From contig MU006093.1 in assembly GCA_010093705.1 (NCBI GenBank), positions 65,785 through 129,784 on the forward strand: DNA of 64,000 nt, read 5' to 3'. The stretch is from Patellaria atrata CBS 101060 (lineage: Eukaryota > Ascomycota > Dothideomycetes > Patellariales > Patellariaceae). Under the pieces are notes generated by a model. It saw nothing but the letters and a program-made list of their open reading frames with translations. It was not told where the DNA came from and did no database searches. Positions 46,099 to 56,861 of the stretch are shown here, piece by piece (within the stretch, counting starts at the first letter, position 1; each line of letters begins with the position of its first letter). The translations under genes were made by a program, and so were the position numbers.

Positions 46099-48143
46099 CA
46101 CCGTTCAACCATCCTACTCGTTCATCTGTATTTTCATCTTTCCACATTTGGTTTTCTTGATGATGTCTGTTATCTTGGGACATTTTTGCCACGGTTATGT
46201 GGTAGACGCTCTGAACGTCTACATCTTCTCCATGTCAAAGGTTTTTTTTACACGCCATGTTGGGCCACACTTCCTGGCATGCATACTCTTCTTTCAATCT
46301 GGACTTTCTCGTCGGGATCCGTTCGGGAGGGGTCCTATTCGTATAACTTAGGGTTACATTGGGCCTTCACTTATTTCGAACAACCTGATCGCGAGGTGAT
46401 TTGGTCCGAGGAAATTCCCAATCTACATCTGCCAACCCAAAGCCAGGTCCAATTCTGGGGATCTAAACATTAGGAAAATTTGGACACGTGAGATCTGCCA
46501 GAGCTGTAACTCCCCGTGAGAAGTCAAGTATTCATACTGACCCTTTGTTCTAGACTTGATGTCCATCGTCGCTGCGGAATATGCTGAGTAATGGCCGATG
46601 GGCCTTTGCTGGCGAGGGAGAGGTAAGTTCAATCCTAATTCGAGTATGCCGGTTAATGTTGATATTTATTGCACAGGGAGACATACTACTGTCCTGTCAA
46701 CCTTGGTACTTTCTTCCCATGAGAGGAGTCATGAGATATGCAATTTCCATACTGTTGTTAGTGTATGAGCATACTTTCTTACATTCTGTCTCTTCTCTCT
46801 TTCCTCTTCCACACTAGGACTTTTCGGCGTTCGGGACTGGACATGGAACCATCTCAGGACATTTTCCGTGGACTTTTCTTCTTTCTCTCTGGTCAACGAC
46901 AGTTGCATTACAGGAATGGTTCTTTTCCGAATTACAGTATCATGTGTTCATTTATGATGTTATGGAGTATCCTTCCTTGTTATGGTTGACACTCCTCGGT
47001 TGCTATATGCATACTGTATAGTCACCGAGGGATTTTCAACCTGAGTATCGACACCTTCGAGAATACAGCTTGCAGCAATTCGTACGGTCTGCTTCATGAT
47101 GTGTAGGGATTATGGTGAGATCAGATATAAAGCAAGGAGTATGTATGACTTACAGCATAATTCTGCAGTTGTCTATGTTCGTGAAGACGCGTGCAGACTA
47201 AATGATCACTTATTATCAACCTAAGCTTGCACCTCATCCCCTTTTGCACAGCCTCACATCGAATTATTGCTCCACGACTCACGAGAAAACAAAGTGGAGA
47301 ATGTTTCACGCATTGACCCTTTGAAAAAGATGCAAGCTTTCCAAGAACGTTTTAGCGGAGAATCCCGTTTTGTTTCCCCTTGGCCTTTAACGTTTCTTAC
47401 CTTATGGAGTACTGTGGGATGAAATTAAAAGCAGGCCAAGTAGCGACAAGAATATCTGGAAGCTTGTGTCGGCGTGTCTTTCAACTACAGCACCTACATG
47501 TTATGGTACCTATATCACATTATTACATTATCTTATTATAAAGGAAACAATGGAAGCGCTACCTGGGTTTACTTCGTATTCACGGGCGTGACGGATCAGG
47601 AAGACGCGGCTTCTTCTTACGTATCAAGCAGCAGCGCATCATCCAAGTCGCCTCCTTCGGTCCTTCCAGGTTAGGTGCGGGGTGGTTGCGATGATCGTTC
47701 TGGTAATGTAAAGCCAAACGCCTGGGACAAAGGTAGAATCAATGAGTATCTCTAGTCCTACAAGTTCGAAAGTTTTGTATTACTGTTGATGCATCTATTA
47801 GTTCTAGATAAATAAAATTTGGAACTTCAGAGAGTGCACGTAATCTCCTCATATCTCCAACCTAAAATACGGTTATCTCTCTCGCTCTTTTGGGCTGCGG
47901 AAGTGCGCATCCACTTGATCCCGCACATTGGATGCCGTCAGCTGGGAAAGCCGTAAGCCGAGACCATCCTAACTTCAGTTACTTCACCTAAACCTTCACA
48001 TTTCCTACTTTCCTACTTCTTCACTTCTTCACCCATCAACATCTCCTTCCTCTGAGATGGTCACTCCATAACTCGACCTCTCCGCCCATCTCGAGACTTC
48101 GCAACACACTCGTTTACACATCCGAGACTTCTGCACGACGACC
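46099..48143. other. Gene-poor region upstream of the GH76 gene
   Basis: About 2 kb. Small open frames have no recognised domains. Sequence near 46965-47060 (GACACTCCTCGGTTGCTAT) resembles the start of the dispersed repeat at 26.62 kb (AACACTCCTCGATTGCTGT). The last 300 bp before the GH76 start is pyrimidine-rich and likely its promoter and leader. Confidence 0.5.
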
Positions 48144-49759
48144 ATGCATCATCTCCATCGCGGCCTTGCGGCCGTGCTCTGGCTAAGCATTTCGGGCTTG
48201 GTCTGGGCAATTGAGCTCGACTTAGATGATCCTCGTAAGTTTATGACGAACAACTACAATTTACCGTGTCGCAATGCTCATAGTACTCCTTCCCAGAGAG
48301 TATCAAGGATGCCGCCGCCGTCGTCGCCAAAGGCATGATGACCTTCTACAATGGCGATAAACCCGGAGGTATTCCTGGCTTGCTACCACCTCCATACTAC
48401 TGGTGGGAATCTGGAGCCATGTGGGGACAGGTGCGAAACATTCAAAGACATATTCTCCATATTTACTCGATACTGATGTCTCGAAGCTCATCAACTACTG
48501 GTATTATACTGGTGACGATACCTATAACGCAGAGGTCATGAAGGCGCTCCTTTTCCAAGTTGGACCTAACGAGGACTACATGCCACCAAATCAAACCAAA
48601 GCCGAGGTTCGCATTTCCTGTAGAGCACTTAAAATTGGGGGGTTTGTAGCACTAAAGTTTTTGAAATAGGGGAACGATGACCAAGCTTTCTGGGCTTTCA
48701 CCGTCATGGACGCTTGCGAACTGAAATTTGAAAACCCGCCCGCTGACCAGCCTCAGTGGCTCGCTCTTGCCCAAGCTGTCTTCAACCAGCAGGTTGCTCG
48801 ATGGGACAGCGAGAATTGCGGTGGTGGCTTGCGATGGCAGATATACCCGTTCAACAACGGTTATAACTACAAGAATACCATCTCCAATGCTGGCTTTTTC
48901 CAGCTCGCTGCTCGCCTGGCTCGTTATACGAACAACCAGACTTACGCTGACAAAGCTGAAGAAATGTTTGAATGGATGCTCAATTCTCCTATCCTAATAG
49001 ACCGCAATACGTCATACTGGGTCAACGATGGTACCTCCAACGACAACGATTGCGCCGACCCTGACCGCACGCAATGGACGTACAATTACGGCACCCTGAT
49101 TGCGGGCTCAGCCTATGTAAGTTTGTCCTTCTAATATCCACAGCTTATGTGCTTATTGTACACAGCTTTATAATTGGACCAACGGTTCCGAACTCTGGAA
49201 GCAACGTCTCGACAAGTTCATAGCCGGCCTCTCACCTATCTTCTTCGCTCCCGAGCGTGGCGGCGGTAATGTCATGTGCGAATGGTCCTGCGAACTGAAC
49301 CAGAAGTGCAATTATGACCAACCGTCCTTCAAAGCATACCTTACTCGTTGGCTCGTTACTACTATGCAACTCGCACCGTACACCTGGGATACCATCAAAC
49401 CGAAACTGGAGGCTTCAGCCATGGGCGCCGCACAACAGTGTACGGGACAGCCTGGTGGAGACCGTTGTGGTAGACGTTGGTACCAGGCAGAGTGGGATGG
49501 ATTTACGGGCGTTGGCGAGCAGATGAGCGCCTTGGCTGTTATTACGGCCAATCTGGTTCCCAAGATTACTCTAGAACCGCCTGTTACCGTTGACACTGGA
49601 GGCAACTCGACCGGAAATCCAGCGGCTGGTACGGCGCCGGATCAAGTGAACCCGTATCACGACGGCGAGATCACCACAGCGGACAGGGCTGGAGCGGGTA
49701 TTATCACGGCATTGCTTTTGATTATGACGGTAGGGGGTTCTTGGTTCATGGTTTCATGA
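48144..49759 (+). CDS. GPI-anchored GH76 mannosidase/transglycosidase (DFG5/DCW1 family)
   Basis: Exons 48144-48234, 48297-48430, 48487-48606, 48670-49116 and 49166-49759 give 461 residues, close to yeast Dfg5 (458). The N terminus is a signal peptide ([20 protein letters not shown], cleaved near WA). The GH76 alpha-barrel shows [43 protein letters not shown], the catalytic Asp pair in [10 protein letters not shown] (118-119), [18 protein letters not shown] and [15 protein letters not shown] Ser/Thr/Gly-rich spacer ends in a hydrophobic tail ([20 protein letters not shown]), a GPI-attachment signal. Dfg5 and Dcw1 act at the plasma membrane and are thought to move GPI-linked mannoproteins onto wall glucan. 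Which of the two paralogues this corresponds to cannot be decided. Confidence 0.9.
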
Positions 49760-50971
49760 AGAGTTGGAAGAATAGGGTCGATAACGGGATTATGCATTCT
49801 TGGCGTTTCGGTTCTCTTTGGCTGAGGGGATGTTTGTACCGATCTGGATACGGATGTTTATGTAAGAGCGTGGACGGGTCTACTTGGACGTACGGTACAG
49901 CCCGATACGCTCCTGATTGTATATGGTAGATTAAATAGGAGGCTCTCCTACAGCAGTGGCGCTATAGCTAAGCCATATGCAATAAAGTAATTTGTATAGT
50001 GACTAACCATAAATCTATATATCATTTCCCTTCGCTGCTGTGATTTCTCTCGCCTACTGTACATTTCTTCCATAAACATTTTCCGAATTTACCATACAGA
50101 AAAGAGATGACACCAAGGAGGATTCCAAGTTATACTGTACAGGTGATAATGATTTGATTCGCGTACGGTTCCTCCTGGCTACGGATATTCTGACTGTACT
50201 ATACAATGAGGATGAGGGTGTACGAAGATTCTGGTTGTACAGTTAACTTTTGACGGCACCGGTAGTACTATATCAATCTGAACTATCAAATTCATTGTAC
50301 ATCAATACCACTGAGACCCTCAAATTGAACGCTGTACATGTCATCCTGGTCACACACACTCCACAACTGACCTCATTCGCCCAATGTGCCCACGTAGATA
50401 AGGCATCCTGGGTGCATCGAGCATGCAGTCAGCTAGACGGGATGTCTTGGGACGGGAACGATTAGGTGAGGTGTTGGGCGCGTTTGAGTATGGTAGTCAG
50501 ATGCGAGGTGTAGGCACGGCAGGCTTCTGTACTGTACATTTGACGGTGCACGAGATGCGCTGGTCACTGGAAACAGGAACAAGGCGTGCCGTTTGTTGTT
50601 GTCGGGTGTCAGTCGTCTTCGGCTCTTTTTCTTTTACAGAAGGCCAAAGAAAGCTGGATGCTGGGCCAAAGAGACACTTGCATATGTCCCCACCCCACCA
50701 CATCGACTTATTCCACTCTTTCGTTTAAGACACTAATTAACCCACCGACCCCAAGGACATCAAAGTCCTTCACATCCGCCAGGGTTGTCCTCAAAAAGAA
50801 TCTCTCCCACAACATTTTACACTCACTTCCTTCAACTCAAACGAAGCTCAAAATTTACAAGTACGCGCCACAGCAGCCCCTTGAGCACTGTGCCCGACAA
50901 TTCAAACACCAACAGGGATTCTTCAGCCTCTGACGAACGGAACATAGAACCTTTAGACCATCAACAACATC
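49760..50971. other. Intergenic region between the GH76 and HAPSTR1-like genes
   Basis: About 1.2 kb with the densest cluster of GTAC-rich motifs in the window (near 50133, 50192, 50235 and 50526). No gene is supported. The last 250 bp is pyrimidine/adenine-rich and is probably the leader of the next gene. Confidence 0.55.
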
Positions 50972-51775
50972 ATGGACTCGATGAGGAGTCTCAATACCTC
51001 ATTGCCCGTACCATCTTCGCCGAAGAAGCCGACGACACATCCTCCTGAGCAGCTCCTACAGGCATTCAAATCAGCCGCTCTCTCTGTGACAAATCTCTAC
51101 AAGACTGCAGCAGCAGACCAAGCCCGGGCACATGCAGAGGGATATCAAGAAGCGTTGGAAGATCTAATAGGCTTCCTAGACAGCAAAAACCTCGGTTTAG
51201 GAGATGGGGAGGGTTGGAAAGTACGGCAGTGGGCCACGGAGCGACTCAACGGTGCCGTTCCCACTCACTCCACCAGCGACAGTGATGAGGAAACAGAGGA
51301 GGATAAACGAGCGAGGAGTTCGTCCCCGATATTGCAGGGAAAACCTAGTCTAGATCCTCCCCAGACGAACCAAACTCTCAGTCTCCCCTCACCCGATAAC
51401 AGATCAGAATCCGCTCCTCCAGCGGCAGTGGAACAGAATATCAAACCAACATTTGCAATGATACCTTCGAATAGCGAATTCACGTACCGATCTAACATCA
51501 ACTATCCGTCATATCACGATATCGACATGGAAACCAACACCTCGCCTTCTTCGGCCAACACAAACTCCTCGCCACCCGTACGTCTGGAAGTATTTCCACG
51601 CCCCATACGTTCTTCGGCAAGGATAAACAACCGTCAGAACAGCAGGGCCACAACTCTAGGAGCTGGCGCTGGAGCTAAGCGGAAGGTTCCATTTAACGAA
51701 TACTTCGATATCAGCGGCCTCCACTTCCCAGGGCCACAAGGGGGTGCTGGGCACAAGAAGGGCCGCTTCATATGA
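50972..51775 (+). CDS. HAPSTR1-like (DUF4588-type) protein
   Basis: A single-exon gene of 267 residues. The N-terminal helical part (about 25-90) reads LLQAFKSAALSVTNLYKTAA, then AHAEGYQEALEDLIGFLDSK and WKVRQWATERLNG. This resembles the conserved segment of HAPSTR1/TAPR1 (human C16orf72), a nuclear stress-response protein that partners the ubiquitin ligase HUWE1; the fungal proteins are annotated only as hypothetical in my memory. The middle is Ser/Pro/Asp-rich and disordered. The C terminus has a short conserved-looking block KRKVPFNEYFDISGLHFPGP and a basic tail. Function in fungi is unknown; the assignment rests on a pattern match from memory. Confidence 0.55.
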   Translation: MDSMRSLNTSLPVPSSPKKPTTHPPEQLLQAFKSAALSVTNLYKTAAADQARAHAEGYQEALEDLIGFLDSKNLGLGDGEGWKVRQWATERLNGAVPTHSTSDSDEETEEDKRARSSSPILQGKPSLDPPQTNQTLSLPSPDNRSESAPPAAVEQNIKPTFAMIPSNSEFTYRSNINYPSYHDIDMETNTSPSSANTNSSPPVRLEVFPRPIRSSARINNRQNSRATTLGAGAGAKRKVPFNEYFDISGLHFPGPQGGAGHKKGRFI

Positions 51776-52765
51776 TATACACAAGCTACACATTTACGCA
51801 TGACGGCTTTTCCCACGACGATACACGGCTGACTGACTGCATTATACCCCGGAGCGCGATATGTGTCTATGACTTGGGTGCATCACTGCATTACCTCGAG
51901 TAAATATAGAGGACGGGGCAGATGGCGTATAGGGTGTGAGCATTTGCATGTGGCCCCGGAGTTTAACATCACCTTTCTAGAATTGCGGAGGATCCCGAGG
52001 GGTTTGTACGTAGGCATTTCTTTATCCTTTGCGAAGCGGAAGTGTATCAATACTCTAAAAACTTTCCGCTCGTTTAATACGTGCTGGAAGGAATGGATAT
52101 TATATACATGGTATATAGACTATTTAATTAGGTTGTTAGTGGTGTTCATGTTCATTCTCTACCTTATGAATATGTCTTCCTTTACTTCTAGGTACTTTAC
52201 AGTCTGATATCGTATCTGGCTGGAAATCTAGCCGTATTTCGCACCTTCCTCGGATTTTATGTTATATGCAACATCAAACTGACTCACCTCAAACCTTCAA
52301 CCCTCTGACAGGCTCTAGGTTCGTTGAAAATACCCCTAGTTTTGCTGTGAGCGATGAATCCGTTCCAAGTCAACCCAAGTCCACCACTACGTGGACGGAA
52401 ATCGTACACGTCGCACTCATCAAATAACTAAGTATGAAAGACGAAGGTCAATTGAATCGTTTAGGTTTAGATTGCATAAGTGATAGTTTCTATTTTAGGA
52501 GGAGTTGGGTAAGATGAGAATTCGCCACAACTCCTTGAGTCGTATGGCATGGAAAGTAAAGAGACTACCCAACTAAGACTAGTGATGATTACATAAGCTG
52601 TCGCTGCTGCCCCGGTAAACAACCGAGACGGGAATTTTGCTAAGGTAGACTACAAAGGACACAGGTAACAACGGTACTCGAAATACGGAGTACATCCTAC
52701 AATTACACTTCGACCGACGAGTCAGACGTTCTAAAACCTCTCCAATTGCGCATACAAATTTCAAA
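51776..52765. other. Intergenic region upstream of SNU23
   Basis: About 990 bp, AT-rich, containing the 3' end of the HAPSTR1-like gene and the SNU23 promoter. One TACGGAGTA motif lies near 52684. No gene is supported. Confidence 0.55.
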
Positions 52766-53398
52766 ATGTCAAAACAAGGCGGTGCCGGGGACACCTCTTT
52801 CCGCAAAACCTGGGACAAGGCCGAATACGCTGAAAAAGCAGCAAAGCAAGATGCTAAATCGAAAGAAGAGTCCAAAGCGCGCTATGAAGCCGCGCTACAG
52901 GGCAAGAAGTATATCCGACGAGCCTCCACGCCGCCCGATGCCCGCGACACGGAAGCCCGGAAACAGCGTCTCGACGTCGCCGCTCAAGTCGGGAAGACCC
53001 AGCTCGTCCCTGCAGGCGCGGCGGTGGGCAAGAGGGGCAAAGGCGCGGGGTTTTATTGCGAGGCTTGTGATTTGACGTTTAAGGACAATTTGCAATTTGT
53101 GGAGCATCTGAATAGTAGGCAGCATCTTGTGAATACCGGGCAGACGGGCGAAGTGAAGAGGGCGACGGTTACGGAGGTCAGGGAGAGGTTGGCGTGGTTG
53201 AAGAGGAAGAGGGTCGAGGAGAAGAGGGAGGAGGTCATAGATTTGGGTGCGAGGATTGAGGTTGCGAAGGAGAGAGAGGAGAGAGAACGGGACGAGAAAA
53301 GGAGGGCGAGGAATGAGAGAAGGAGAAAGCACCGACGGGCGGGAGATGATAGTGTCAAAGTCGAATTTGCTGACGGGTGGGATGGGGTTATTAGGTGA
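52766..53398 (+). CDS. SNU23: U4/U6.U5 tri-snRNP component Snu23
   Basis: A single-exon gene of 210 residues, like yeast Snu23 (194) and human ZMAT2 (199). The N terminus holds the family motif FRKTWDKAEYAEKAA. A matrin/U1-type C2H2 finger lies at about 95-125 (FYCEACDLTFKDNLQFVEHL then NSRQHL). After it comes VKRATVTEVRERLAWLKRKR and a long charged Glu/Arg helix. The protein joins the pre-catalytic B complex with Prp38 and MFAP1 near the U6 ACAGAGA/5' splice site helix and leaves on activation. The 3' end is only 163 bp from the convergent reductase gene, so transcripts probably overlap. Confidence 0.93.
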   Translation: MSKQGGAGDTSFRKTWDKAEYAEKAAKQDAKSKEESKARYEAALQGKKYIRRASTPPDARDTEARKQRLDVAAQVGKTQLVPAGAAVGKRGKGAGFYCEACDLTFKDNLQFVEHLNSRQHLVNTGQTGEVKRATVTEVRERLAWLKRKRVEEKREEVIDLGARIEVAKEREERERDEKRRARNERRRKHRRAGDDSVKVEFADGWDGVIR

Positions 53399-53560
53399 GA
53401 AAGGGCAGTTCCTGTCATGGTCAAACAAAGTGGCTTGAGGATATCGAATTGGGAGTCGCCATGACCATCTTAATGGCATTGCATCCATCCAAAAAGAGTG
53501 AGTTGGACATTCCTATCACCTTCACTGAAGCTTTGATACTTATGCGAGATTCGATAGCAT

Positions 53561-54895
53561 CTACAACTTTATGACTATCTTCCCCTGCACGCTTCCTTCA
53601 ATAAGATCCCGGAGACCTTCCTCTGCCCGATCCACTGGCAGCACTTTGGAAATCTTTGGCTCGATCTTATGCTCCACTATGAACTTGATGAGGACCTGAA
53701 AATCTTCAAAGCTGCCTACGTAGCATCCGGTAATTTTTATCTGCTCCACAAAAACCTTTTTAAGGTCAAGCTCAACCTGCATACCTGAATGTCCACCACA
53801 TGTTACAATCGTACCGCCAAGTACGACGGATCCTAGCGAATGATTCCAAGTCGCTATACCTGAGGGATCGAACACTGCATCCACGAGCTTTGGCAATATC
53901 TCTCCTGGAGTAAAGGTCTGATGAGCCCCTAAACTGGTTGCTATTGCTCTCTTCTCCTCAGTCCGTCCAGTAGACCACACGGTCATTCCAGCAGCGCGGC
54001 CTAACTGAATAAGAGCTGTCGCAACGCCACCAGAAGATCCTTGAACTAGCATCGTCTGCCCTCTCTTAAGACCAGATAGTTTGAATAGCATCCGGTATGC
54101 GGTGAGCCATGCAATGCCCAGCACCGATGCGTGTATCATGGACAACTCCGGCGGTTTTGGTATCGCGTTCTTTCGCGGCACAACAACATATTCGGCTAAT
54201 GAACCCTGGGTGAGCTCACCCAGCACATGGCGATCTGGATCCAGTGTCTCATCTCCCTTGAAATCTGGACTTCCCATGACAGGGTAGATGAGAACTTCAC
54301 TCCCATCATCCAATGTTCCAGCACCCTCGCTGCCCAATATCAGTGGGAACTTGATAGGATGCATTCCCTGGCCTCTCAATGTGAAGATGTCGTGGTAATT
54401 GAGTCCCACAGCCGCGACTTTGACCCTTACCCATCCCTCGGGTACCTCAGGTTGGCGGAAAATGTCATTCCGAAGTACGGAAAGAGGATTCTCTAGATTC
54501 CCTTTCGCTGCCCATACGGCTTTCATCGTCGGTACGCCGGGAGCTATTTCGTTGATCCTCATGAAGCTGATCAAGTCGCCCTCGGCCTTGTAATGAAGGT
54601 ATAATGGGAATGGTTCCGTTATCCCAAAGTCTTTTTCGTAGTCGCCGTCCATCATGACGTCAAGGCATCCCTCTCCTACGCTGCCCCAGGTTTGTTGGAC
54701 TTTGATCTTAGCGTTATACTCGACTATAAGTTTTTGTGCCCATGCTTGGATCGCTGGACGTCCTGGATAAGGTTTGGACTCATCCATAAGAGTAGCATTC
54801 TCAGTGAACGCTGCGGCGAGAGACGTGCTTGAGAGGTTGGTTATGGCTTCGATGAAGGCGGAAATGCAGGACGGTAGATCTTGGGTCTTTTGCAT
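53561..54895 (-). CDS. SnoaL-like domain fused to a zinc-free MDR reductase
   Basis: A single-exon gene of 444 residues with two parts. Residues 1-115 resemble a SnoaL/NTF2-like fold (AFIEAITNLSSTSLAAAFTE, GRPAIQAWAQKLI, LHYKAEGDLISFMRI). Residues 125-444 are a medium-chain dehydrogenase/reductase: VKVAAVGLNYHDIFTLRGQG, FPLILGSEGAGTL, a Rossmann motif VQGSSGGVATALIQLGRAAG, and TCGGHSGMQVELDLKKVFVE. The catalytic and structural zinc cysteines are absent, so it is of the quinone-oxidoreductase type and should use NAD(P)H without zinc. The whole is one uninterrupted frame from the ATG at 54895. The gene is divergent to a Zn2Cys6 regulator, the usual arrangement of a small regulated pathway. Substrate unknown. 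Confidence 0.82.
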   Translation of the reverse strand: MQKTQDLPSCISAFIEAITNLSSTSLAAAFTENATLMDESKPYPGRPAIQAWAQKLIVEYNAKIKVQQTWGSVGEGCLDVMMDGDYEKDFGITEPFPLYLHYKAEGDLISFMRINEIAPGVPTMKAVWAAKGNLENPLSVLRNDIFRQPEVPEGWVRVKVAAVGLNYHDIFTLRGQGMHPIKFPLILGSEGAGTLDDGSEVLIYPVMGSPDFKGDETLDPDRHVLGELTQGSLAEYVVVPRKNAIPKPPELSMIHASVLGIAWLTAYRMLFKLSGLKRGQTMLVQGSSGGVATALIQLGRAAGMTVWSTGRTEEKRAIATSLGAHQTFTPGEILPKLVDAVFDPSGIATWNHSLGSVVLGGTIVTCGGHSGMQVELDLKKVFVEQIKITGCYVGSFEDFQVLIKFIVEHKIEPKISKVLPVDRAEEGLRDLIEGSVQGKIVIKL

Positions 54896-55517
54896 GATTG
54901 AGGTATAGCATAGGAGCCTATTGTGTTACTCCCCATTCTCAATGTCAAGACGCGTGCCCTCTTATGAATTGTTCTCTTCCGGTTGTCGAAATTTTGGCTT
55001 GCTCTTTGACTATACTGGGTTATCTTTGCGTGCTCCACCACATATGCGGAGAGCTTCTAACCCTCCGCAGCAGCAGTTCTAAAAGAGAACGATGAGTAAA
55101 TTGGTTCTAACGGTATAACATCAACCTAAGAGAATTTTCAAGCTAATGCTATGAATTACGAAGTAATATCATCTCATGTCTCCACAGTCAATCTTTGACC
55201 ACATCCCGGCAGACAACAAGAGAAAGTTGGAGCTGACAATAGCATCCTATGGATGATTCAGCTTCTTCTCCGCCGTTAGAGAAGAGAATCAAGACTGTCC
55301 CATTTCAAGAAGTACTTATCGCCTATCAGAAGCATTCTGAGGCTTCAAATGCATCCTTAGCGCGTGGAACTCCGCACTTTATTGATCCTTCTCCGCCAAC
55401 TTCATGGATTACGTGATACATCATACAAGTATCTCGAGTTATGAATTGCGGACATGCTGCATCGCTATTCTACTCCTACAGGGAAATCCGCAATACGTTC
55501 CACCAGACTGCCACGAT
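54896..55517. promoter_or_regulatory. Divergent promoter of the fusion reductase and the Zn2Cys6 regulator
   Basis: About 620 bp between divergent starts. It also contains a 55-codon open frame on the plus strand. Confidence 0.55.
55249..55416 (+). CDS. Small ORF upstream of the Zn2Cys6 regulator
   Basis: A 55-codon frame from ATG at 55249: MDDSASSPPLEKRIKTVPFQ, then EVLIAYQKHSEASNASLARG, ending TSWIT. It stops 101 bp before the start of the Zn2Cys6 gene on the same strand. It could be a small protein, a first exon, or an upstream ORF in the leader. Composition is protein-like, but no homologue is recognised. Confidence 0.3.
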   Translation: MDDSASSPPLEKRIKTVPFQEVLIAYQKHSEASNASLARGTPHFIDPSPPTSWIT

Positions 55518-56861
55518 ATGTCTACTGAACCTGTTCCTCGCAGAAAGGCTTGTGAAGCATGCGTGAAGTAGGACCTACATATTGATTATTTTCAAAAACG
55601 GAGTAGATGGCTGATTCACCTCTCTGCACAGATCCAAGCGAAGATGTGACTTGAAAGAACGTTGCAGTCGTTGTACAGTTCGAAACCTAAATTGTAAATA
55701 TCCACCAGGCGCTCAACCACCGGCACCCTCGAATTTAGACGTAAATCTTGACTTCTCTTGGCTGGACAACGTGTTAGGGGAGCAGACGCTTATGCCAAAT
55801 ACGACTTGGCCTTCTATGCCATCCACTGATCCCATAGGTTTCGCTGGTAACCCATCACCTGCATTCGAGCTTGCAGATACCTATGACGAACTAACGCAGC
55901 GCCCACCTACACCAAGCATCCCTGGAGCATACGGACCGCCAGTCTCTGTCTTGCCGAGAGAAAAGACGCAATTCTGTGTTAGAACGTTCAAAGAATGGCC
56001 CTCCATGTGGCTCAAGGGAGGCAAGGCGCCCTTCATCCATTTCAAGTCGTATGTCCACGGCATCCCGCGTCAATTGCAGGATGCCTATGCCGCCTGCGCG
56101 ATTTATTCCACCCTGTCTCCAGCAAATTCTTCGATAGGCTTCAGCATCATCGAAACAAAAGCGAATGACTTACTACTCAGTCCCAACTCGTCCGTGCAAG
56201 ATCTCCTCGCCTCCCTCCAATCCCTAATAATCTTCCAGATCATCCGCCTCTTCGACGGCGACATCCGCCAACGCGCTCTCGCCGAGGACGTCGACCCGAT
56301 CCTCGAGCTCTGGACCAACACACTCCAACAACAAGCGCAACACTTCCTTCCCGGTCTCGAGCCTACCAGCGCCGATGTCCCCGCTGCAAGCGCTGCTTGG
56401 CGTACCTGGATCTTCGCAGAGTCATGTCGCAGAACTATATTGATGTCCTACATGATCCGCTCTGTCTACTCGATCGTCAAGAGCGGCTACTGCACGCACG
56501 AGCCGGACATCTCGTCGCTCTCGTTCACGGCGCAGAGCGGACTATGGGCGGCGTCCTCAGCCTGGCAGTGGGGCCAGGCGTGGGTGGAAAAGAAACGGTT
56601 GTGGATTTCTCAAATGGATTTTGCGGCTTTGTTGAGGGAAGCCGGCGTGGGGGATATCGAGGAGTTGGGCTTGGTGATGCTGGTTACGTATATCGGCGAG
56701 ACGACGTTGAATGACTGGTTGACGAGGAAGAAAAGGGAGAGGGAGGGGATGGTGGAGCCGGAGTAAGTGGTTTGTACTGTTGATAACATGATTTTAGATA
56801 CTGACGATGTTGTAGGTTGCACCCAATTGATTGGAGTAGCAAGATTTGTAAAGCTACGTGA
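55518..56861 (+). CDS. Zn2Cys6 transcription factor
   Basis: Exons 55518-55567, 55632-56762 and 56816-56861 give 408 residues. The N terminus is a complete binuclear cluster: Cys12, 15, 22, 28, 31 and 38 (KACEACVKSKRRCDL, then CSRCTVRNLNC), interrupted by the first intron after VK. The rest is a mostly helical fungal regulator domain with an SYMIRSVYSIVKSGYC segment and a conserved-looking ALLREAGVGDIEELGLVMLV. The short last exon (LHPIDWSSKICKAT) is predicted; if that intron is retained, translation stops at 56766 after VEPE. Cluster spacing and length are typical of regulators of small metabolic gene clusters. Target genes are unknown; the divergent reductase is the obvious candidate. Confidence 0.83.

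Noticed and set aside
49760-49929. Open frame directly after the GH76 stop codon
   Set aside because: It begins from an ATG in a different frame near the C-terminal tail and has no domain; likely 3' UTR.
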